Source of the DNA: Pseudomonas viridiflava
GTDB taxonomy: Bacteria > Pseudomonadota > Gammaproteobacteria > Pseudomonadales > Pseudomonadaceae
Reading direction: 5' to 3'
Length of the DNA stretch: 64,000 nucleotides
Assembly: GCF_900590885.1 (NCBI RefSeq)
Contig: NZ_UUON01000001.1
Span: forward strand, 248,001 to 312,000
How positions within the stretch are numbered: position 1 is the first letter of the stretch; each line of letters starts with the position of its first letter. A program made the translations under genes and the position numbers. A model generated the notes under the pieces. The model was not told the origin of the DNA, did no database searches, and saw nothing but the letters and a program-made list of their open reading frames with translations. Positions 58,445-64,000 of this stretch are shown one piece after another.

Positions 58445-60092
58445 AGGACGGCGACCAGGTGCGATCGAACAGCGCCACCAGTGCCGCCTGATGGCTGATG
58501 CCGATCACGGTGCAGCCGGGCAGTTGCGCGCGCAGCAGCACCAATAACGCGTGGGCGCTGGCCTCGTCGAGCTGGTTGGTGGCTTCATCCAGGTACAGGG
58601 TGTCGGGCGCATACAGCAGCGCCCGCCCCAGGCCGATGCGCTGTTGCTCGCCGCCGGACAGTTCCCGCGCCCATTCGCTTTGCTCATCCAGCCGTGTCGC
58701 CAGGCCCGGCAAACCGACCTGCTGCAACACGGCCATCAAACGCGCCGCACTCGGCACTTCAACCGCCGGATACGCCAGCAGGTTGCGCAACGGCATGCTC
58801 GGCAGATAAGGCTTTTGCGGCAATAACAGGCTGCGCCCCGGCGGCAATTGCCAGCCGCCCCGGCAGTACGGCCAGATGCCCTGCAAGGTACGCAGCAAGG
58901 TGGATTTGCCAATGCCGCTGCGCCCGGCAATCAACAGCCATTCGCCTTGCGCCACCTGCACCGACACATCCGCCAGCAGCACGCCGGCGTCCGGGCGCAA
59001 CACGTCCAGGCCGCTCACGCACAAACAATCGCCGACCACCGGTGCCTTGGCCTGGCAGCGGCTGGCCGCAATCGCCTGCTCAAACTGCCCCAGCCGCTCC
59101 ACCGCCGAACTCCAGCGCATCAACTTCGGGTAGAGCTTGATAAACCAACTGAGCGAACCTTGCACCGCACTGAACGCGCTGCGGATCTGCATCAGCCCGC
59201 CCAGGGTGATGGTCTTGGCCAGAAACGCAGGCATCGCGGCAAACACTGGAATGATCAGGCTCAGCCGGTCATAGCTGACAACAAACAGGCTGAGGTTGCG
59301 CTCGCGGCCCATCAACTGGCGCCAATTGCGTGCGATCGCGCCGAAGCGCTCGGCCAGGTGCTGGCGCTCCACCGCTTCGCCGCGGTACAGGGCGATCTGC
59401 TCGGCGTGCTCGCGCTTGCGCAACAGGCTGGCGCGAAAGTCCGCCTCGTAGTGCTGGCGGTCCACGTTCAAACGGTGCAACGGGCGGCCGACCCAATGAG
59501 TAATCAGGCTGCCGGCCAGGGTATACAGCAGCACGATCCACACCAGGTAGCCCGACAGGGTGATGCTGTACTCACCGACACTGAAGGTTTGCACTCCGGA
59601 GAGCTGCCACAGGATGCTCATGAACGCGCCGACCTGGGCCATATTGACAATGAACGATGCGACCAGCTCCACGCTCAGGTCGGCGACCATGTCCACGTCT
59701 TCGCTGATGCGCTGGTCGGGGTTGTCCGGCTCGCCGTTCAACCCCAGGCGGTAAAAGGCCTGGTCGGCCAGCCAGGCATGCGTGAAATGCTCGGTCATGG
59801 CCTGGCGCCAACGCAGTACCAGGGCTTTGCGCACCCAGTCCAGCGCGACCACGATCAGTACATAGGCGCCCAGGTACATCACGTAACGGCCCATCAGCGC
59901 ATACAACGCGGGGGTGTCGAACGCGCCAAGGGTGTCGTAGAAGCTCTTGCTCCAGGCATTGATCAATACGTTGATCTGCACGAGCAGCAGACCCATGCCG
60001 ATGATACTGGCCAGCATCAGCCAGCCCAGCCATTGGCTGCGCTGGCGCCAGAAGGGCGCGGCCAGGCGGTAGAAGGTTCGCAGGCTGTTCAC
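58305..60092 (-). CDS. yddA: YddA/SbmA-type ABC transporter (fused membrane and ATPase domains)
   Basis: A 595-residue half-transporter. Six membrane helices (about 20-330; RMLASI-like start, VDMVADLSVELVASFIVNMA with the E-x-D of the ABC_membrane_2 family) precede an ATPase domain: Walker A IAGRSGIGKST, signature LSGGEQQR, Walker B TLYLDEATNQLD, GISH H-loop. It follows the M16 protease gene with an ATGA overlap, as FusD/YddA follow their protease. The last 46 residues (Pro/Ser-rich) are antisense to the L,D-transpeptidase gene and look non-homologous. A one-base shift would end the protein at the TAG at 58439-58441, so a frameshift or lost stop is possible. Confidence 0.88.
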   Translation of the reverse strand: MNSLRTFYRLAAPFWRQRSQWLGWLMLASIIGMGLLLVQINVLINAWSKSFYDTLGAFDTPALYALMGRYVMYLGAYVLIVVALDWVRKALVLRWRQAMTEHFTHAWLADQAFYRLGLNGEPDNPDQRISEDVDMVADLSVELVASFIVNMAQVGAFMSILWQLSGVQTFSVGEYSITLSGYLVWIVLLYTLAGSLITHWVGRPLHRLNVDRQHYEADFRASLLRKREHAEQIALYRGEAVERQHLAERFGAIARNWRQLMGRERNLSLFVVSYDRLSLIIPVFAAMPAFLAKTITLGGLMQIRSAFSAVQGSLSWFIKLYPKLMRWSSAVERLGQFEQAIAASRCQAKAPVVGDCLCVSGLDVLRPDAGVLLADVSVQVAQGEWLLIAGRSGIGKSTLLRTLQGIWPYCRGGWQLPPGRSLLLPQKPYLPSMPLRNLLAYPAVEVPSAARLMAVLQQVGLPGLATRLDEQSEWARELSGGEQQRIGLGRALLYAPDTLYLDEATNQLDEASAHALLVLLRAQLPGCTVIGISHQAALVALFDRTWSPSSIEAGNPSPSSAQGPVHRYPAHTPGCPGDPLQPSSSPATPAPGWPA

Positions 60093-62845
60093 TGGGCGTC
60101 CGCCTTGGGCAGTACGCGCAGCAGCACTTGGTTATGCGCCGGGAACAGCTGGCTTGCCAAGGGTTTGAGCAGCTCGATGCGCAGGCCATCCGGCAATGCG
60201 GCCTGGCGGCTCAAGTAGCGTGGGTCTTGCCAATGATGTTCGCTGAGCAGCAGGCGACGCCATTGGGTGGTGGGATCGAGCAGGCGTTTTTTCTCCTGAC
60301 GACGCAGTTCGGCGCGTTCGCCAGCGACCCATTTGGCGTCTACCGATTGGCCCAGTTGTGCCAGGGTTTGCTGGGCCAGGGCCCACAGTTCTTCGGCGCG
60401 CTGGGGATCACAGGTAAAGCTCAACTGGCTTTCGATGCGCTGGGTGTCGGGGTTCAATTCGCTGTCAAAACGCAGGCGATACACCCCGGAGGCTTCGCCG
60501 CGCAGGCGCTGCTTGAGTTGCTGGTTGGCCAGCTCACGCAGCGCCGCGACACGCGCAGCGGCCTCGGGCGACCAGGGATGTGCGCTGAAGCTGCTGGCTT
60601 CGAGCACCACCCGCGGCTCCAGCGCGACGGCCAGGTCGGCACGGCGTTGACCGGGCTGTTGCAGGGCAGGGTGGGTGAGGGGGGCGACGCCGCGCGGGAT
60701 ATTCGCCAGCTGTTCACGCACGACGGTTTCCAGTTGGGCGGGTTCGATGTCGGCCATCAGGTAGTAGGTGACTGGGGCCTGTACCAGTTGGCGCCAGTCT
60801 TCAGTCAAGGTGGCCGATTGCAGCGGCTCCAGGGCGGCCTGATCGGGAGTCTGCCAGGTGTCGGCGCCGTAGCGCAGTTCACGGCGGGCGACGGCGATGG
60901 CGTCCGGTCGGGTGCTGGCGCGGCTCAATAAGTCATCGCGTGCGGCGCTGAACAGTGCCTCGTCGATCACGGCATTGACCTGGCTCTGGCGGTAGCTTTG
61001 CAGCACGGTGGTCAACCCACTGATGGAAGGCTGGCTGCTCGCGCTCAACTGCAAGCGCGTGGCGCTGTGTTCCAGGCTCAACGTCGCCTTGTGCTGCTTG
61101 CGCCACGCCTCCAGCCCCGGCGCGCCACTTTCGCTGCCCAGTTGCGCGGCCATTTGCAGGCGCCAGCCCGGCACGTCGCGGCGGTTGAAGCCGGCGGCGG
61201 ATTCCGCTTGCAGGCGCCACTGCCCGTTGTCGGCATTGCGCCGCAGCCACATCAGGCGGTCGCCGTTGCTCAGTTGCCAGTGTTCGACCTGTTCGGCGGC
61301 AAACCGGCGTTTACCCGTGACCTTGCCGGGTTGCCCCGCAGCCGGTGGCGTGAAGGTGACCACGGGTGGCGCTTCGGGTGCGACAAGCTGGGGCGCCGTC
61401 AGCGAGGTCTGGGCGATGCGCGCGCGCAGTTGCTGCACTTCATCCACCGTGGGCAAGCGCACCACGCTGCTACCTGGCGCGGTCAGTTGCAGTACCTGGT
61501 CGGGGCTGTTCAGCCAGCGCTGCAACCGTGTGTTGATGGCCGCGAGGTCGATGCTGTCGAGGGCTTGCAGGGAGACTTGCGCGACCTGATGGCTTGCCAC
61601 CACGCTGCGGTTCTGCACGGCCGCATCGTTGAGGGTGGTCACCCATTGTTCGAAGGTGCGCGACTCGTCCTTGGCGAGCATGCCGTCTGCCAGTCGACGG
61701 ATCTTCGCCTGCTCATTGCTCAGGTCCTGCGCAGTGAGGCCGTGTTGGCGCAGGCGTTCAAGCTCGGTCAGCAGTTGCTGCAAGGCGGCGTCGTGATGGG
61801 CGCCTTCTACCCCGGCGGCAATGCCGAGCACGCTGGAGTGTTCACCGATCAGGGTCTTTTGCGCGGTCAGGCTGCGCACGCCCGGTTGCAGCGGCTGGCG
61901 GCGCAGTTGGTTCAACAGGGCCGCGAGGGTGATGCGGTCGATCAAGCGCTCGCGGGTCGCATCGGCGCTGGCGCCACGGCTGTCCGGTTCGTGCAGGCGA
62001 AACAGCAGCGACACCTGGTTGCTGCCGGTTTGCGGGTCTTGCAGGCGGAAGATTTTCAGCTGGCCGTCAAGCGGCAGTTCGCGGTGCTCGCGCTCCGGCA
62101 AGGGCTTCGCCTTGGGGGCGCCAAACGCCTGCTCGATCTGCTGCGCCAATTGCTGCGGGTCGAAGTCGCCGACCACCGAGAGGATCATGTTGTTGGGCAC
62201 GTACCAGCGTTGTTGAAAACGCTGCAAGGCTTCCAGCGAGGCTTCGCGAATCGCCGTCTCATTGCCGATGGTGCGGTGCGCCGGGTAGCGCGAGCCGACC
62301 CGCTGCGAGGCCGCGCGTTGGTCGTTCATGCGCTGCGCCACACCGAGGCCGCCGCGCCATTCTTCGATGACGATCGGGCGTTCGCGCTCCAGGTCAGCGG
62401 CGTTGTAGTCGCCGGCGAACACCAGTTTGGACAGCATCGACAGGGCCACGGGTGTTTGCGTGCTGCCGGCCATCGGGCTGAGCAAATACTGGGTGCGGTC
62501 GTAGCTGGTCATCGCGTTGAAATTGCGCCCTTGCACCCAACCCAGTGCAGTCATCTGCGCGCGCAAATCCGTGGGCTGGCCAGCGCGGCTGCGAAAGGTC
62601 AGGTGTTCGAGCATATGCGCTACGCCGACCTGGTCGTCGTCTTCATCCACGGAGCCAGCGCGTACGGTCAGGCGCAGGTCGAGGCGGCCGGCCTGGCTGC
62701 TGTCGCGCACCAGGCGGTATTCCAAGCCATTGGCCAGTGTGCCGCGCACCACTTGGGGTGCCCATGGCAACGGCGCTTGGGTGACGGGCGCTGCGCAGGC
62801 GCACAGCAGCAGCGGGCCGAGCAGGCCTGCAAGAATCTTGTTCAT
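60089..62845 (-). CDS. pqqL: M16 zinc protease, PqqL/FusC-like lipoprotein
   Basis: A 918-residue inverzincin peptidase with two M16 halves. The active first half has HMLEH at 77-81 and the third ligand in VIEEW near 161; the second half lacks the motif and is structural. A signal peptide ends in CAC with Cys17 as probable lipid site, tethering it in the periplasm. In relatives (PqqL, FusC) this enzyme cleaves peptides or small iron-binding proteins brought in by the co-encoded TonB receptor. It lies 27 bases after the receptor gene and overlaps the ABC gene start, a three-gene operon. Confidence 0.92.
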   Translation of the reverse strand: MNKILAGLLGPLLLCACAAPVTQAPLPWAPQVVRGTLANGLEYRLVRDSSQAGRLDLRLTVRAGSVDEDDDQVGVAHMLEHLTFRSRAGQPTDLRAQMTALGWVQGRNFNAMTSYDRTQYLLSPMAGSTQTPVALSMLSKLVFAGDYNAADLERERPIVIEEWRGGLGVAQRMNDQRAASQRVGSRYPAHRTIGNETAIREASLEALQRFQQRWYVPNNMILSVVGDFDPQQLAQQIEQAFGAPKAKPLPEREHRELPLDGQLKIFRLQDPQTGSNQVSLLFRLHEPDSRGASADATRERLIDRITLAALLNQLRRQPLQPGVRSLTAQKTLIGEHSSVLGIAAGVEGAHHDAALQQLLTELERLRQHGLTAQDLSNEQAKIRRLADGMLAKDESRTFEQWVTTLNDAAVQNRSVVASHQVAQVSLQALDSIDLAAINTRLQRWLNSPDQVLQLTAPGSSVVRLPTVDEVQQLRARIAQTSLTAPQLVAPEAPPVVTFTPPAAGQPGKVTGKRRFAAEQVEHWQLSNGDRLMWLRRNADNGQWRLQAESAAGFNRRDVPGWRLQMAAQLGSESGAPGLEAWRKQHKATLSLEHSATRLQLSASSQPSISGLTTVLQSYRQSQVNAVIDEALFSAARDDLLSRASTRPDAIAVARRELRYGADTWQTPDQAALEPLQSATLTEDWRQLVQAPVTYYLMADIEPAQLETVVREQLANIPRGVAPLTHPALQQPGQRRADLAVALEPRVVLEASSFSAHPWSPEAAARVAALRELANQQLKQRLRGEASGVYRLRFDSELNPDTQRIESQLSFTCDPQRAEELWALAQQTLAQLGQSVDAKWVAGERAELRRQEKKRLLDPTTQWRRLLLSEHHWQDPRYLSRQAALPDGLRIELLKPLASQLFPAHNQVLLRVLPKADAQ

Positions 62846-62872
62846 AGGGTGTCCAGGCTAATCAGGGGTGGA

Positions 62873-64000
62873 TTAGAAGCGGTAGCCGACTTCGAGCCAG
62901 TATTGGCGGCCGATCTCATAGGTGACGGTGGAGCTGTTTTTGCCGACGATCTCGTTGACATGGTCGGTGACGTTGGTGATATCCACGGCGGCAAACAGCG
63001 CCTGGTCCTTGCCGGTGGGGATCTCCCAACTGACGCGCATATCCCAGGTGGGCGCGGCCTTGACCTCGGCAGAGTCGTACACCGCCAGGGTTTCGTCACC
63101 AACCACGGCGGTGGCGCTGGTTTCGACGATCTGTTCGTAGGCGCCGCGATAACGCAGGAAGTTACTGACGGTGAGGTGCCACTGCGGGATCTCGGTGATG
63201 GTGGTCAGGCGCGCGGTCCAGGGACGGTTGAAATCGCCGGCGGGCAGTTCGCTGTAGGCCATGCGCTTGCCGTCGTAGATCACATCGTCGTCGGCGAACT
63301 CGCCAGCGTCGACGATTGATTCGTAGGTGCCGTAGCCGTCCTTGGTTTGTGACCAGTCAAAGGCCGCCTGCACGCTGGTGCGAGTGCCCTGCCATTTGAA
63401 TTCCTGCTTGGGTGTGATGGTCAGGCTGATGTTGTCGGTCTCGCTGGAACCGGCGTTGGTGTAGGTGTAGTAGATGGTGTCGTAGCCGGCGGCGGCGCCG
63501 GTGCCCAGCACGCGGTTGGAGGCACGCACGATCTGGTCCTTGCCCTCGCGGTGCACGTATTTCAGGCGAAAATCGGTGTCGAGCCACACTTGGTCAAGGC
63601 CCAGGGTCCACTCGTCATCGTAGGGCACGTTGAGGTCGGAGAATTTGTTCTGGTTCTTGCCCTGCACGGCGGTCCAGGCGCCGCCCTGGGTGGTGCGGGT
63701 ATAGCGTGTGTTGAAGGCCTGGCGACCATCGGCGAGGCGATACTTGAACAGGTTGCGCCCGTAGTAGCGGTTGGCGCCGAACACCAGCACGGTGCTGCGG
63801 TCGCCGAAGAAGTCGTAGTCACCGGCAAAACGTGGCGCGAGGTTTTTGCCTTCCATGTAGTCGTCGCCCTCGAAGCGCACGCCAGGGCGCAGGCCGAGCT
63901 TGCCGATCTGGATGGCGTCTTGCAGGTGGAACGCGTACTTGGTTTCGGTCAGGTCCAGCTTGCCGGCGCCATACACGTTGATGGTGTTGGCCCACTGGCG
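62873..64000 (-). CDS. TonB-dependent outer-membrane receptor, YddB/FusA-like (5' partial)
   Basis: The C-terminal 375 residues of an outer-membrane beta-barrel; the N-terminus, signal peptide and plug lie beyond the window. Alternating amphipathic strands with long extracellular loops are evident (LGLRPGVRFEGDDYMEGKNL, DYDFFGDRSTVLVFGANRYY, TPKQEFKWQGTR), and the protein ends in WLEVGYRF, the aromatic C-terminal signature needed for outer-membrane insertion. It is the first visible gene of the receptor-protease-ABC operon. The frame is open to the window edge with no stop. Confidence 0.88.
   Translation of the reverse strand, partial: RQWANTINVYGAGKLDLTETKYAFHLQDAIQIGKLGLRPGVRFEGDDYMEGKNLAPRFAGDYDFFGDRSTVLVFGANRYYGRNLFKYRLADGRQAFNTRYTRTTQGGAWTAVQGKNQNKFSDLNVPYDDEWTLGLDQVWLDTDFRLKYVHREGKDQIVRASNRVLGTGAAAGYDTIYYTYTNAGSSETDNISLTITPKQEFKWQGTRTSVQAAFDWSQTKDGYGTYESIVDAGEFADDDVIYDGKRMAYSELPAGDFNRPWTARLTTITEIPQWHLTVSNFLRYRGAYEQIVETSATAVVGDETLAVYDSAEVKAAPTWDMRVSWEIPTGKDQALFAAVDITNVTDHVNEIVGKNSSTVTYEIGRQYWLEVGYRF

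Noticed and set aside
60998..63319. A 773-codon plus-strand open frame opposite the M16 protease and receptor genes
   Set aside because: It is antisense to two clear genes and its translation is Gln/Ala/Gly-rich without any motif.

Overview
The window reads as a chromosomal segment of a Pseudomonas of the fluorescens group. It is GC-rich and densely coded, with many ATGA/GTGA-coupled genes and typical pseudomonad families: OprD porin, FecI/FecR/TonB receptor set, GlsA, SotB and many ABC importers. Most telling are repeated short palindromes built on GTGGGAGGGGGC-type arms, single or as inverted pairs (REP/REPIN). Nine repeat loci are visible, eight of this family and one of a second family. 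No rRNA, tRNA, CRISPR array, IS element or integrase was seen.

Region by region. 1-5341: a LivM-G-F-K type importer, its permease cut by the window edge, joined to a putative L-2-amino-thiazoline-4-carboxylate hydrolase and an N-carbamoyl amino acid amidohydrolase. 5475-8680: an AraC regulator diverging from a bile-acid-symporter-like transporter, then SotB. 8785-12368: a truncated orphan VgrG behind a strong leader hairpin, aquaporin Z, and two overlapping lipoprotein genes. 12419-23127: a carbohydrate or polyol catabolic locus. The minus arm holds transaldolase, a SorC regulator, two SDR dehydrogenases and an RbsABC-like importer; the plus arm holds a split transketolase and an FGGY kinase. 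The arms diverge from a palindrome-rich 349-bp region.

23192-31753: a sulfur-compound scavenging cluster with three periplasmic binding proteins, one permease, one ATPase, an NtaA/DszA-type flavin monooxygenase and a BisC-like molybdoenzyme. 31799-34415: small envelope proteins, glutaminase, and an AT-rich orphan membrane protein. 34710-37080: carboxynorspermidine dehydrogenase and decarboxylase homologues. 37425-44241: LacI regulator, binding protein, two permeases, ATPase, GpdQ-like phosphodiesterase and OprD porin, which looks like a complete uptake and hydrolysis module for a phosphodiester. 44374-48879: diguanylate cyclase, LysE exporter, an astacin-like metalloprotease, and a DUF1624-type membrane protein.

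49015-52984: an iron-starvation sigma/anti-sigma/TonB receptor set. 53214-56058: YfcF-like glutathione transferase, small unknown envelope proteins, a creatininase-family amidohydrolase. 56088-58444: two divergent L,D-transpeptidases of different families. 58305-64000: a minus-strand operon of TonB receptor (cut by the window edge), M16 lipoprotein protease and YddA-like ABC exporter/importer. This last operon has the gene content of yddB-pqqL-yddA and Fus protease-associated import systems and is the most striking system here. The split-transketolase locus, the sulfur cluster and the phosphodiester module are the next best candidates for uncharacterised chemistry.
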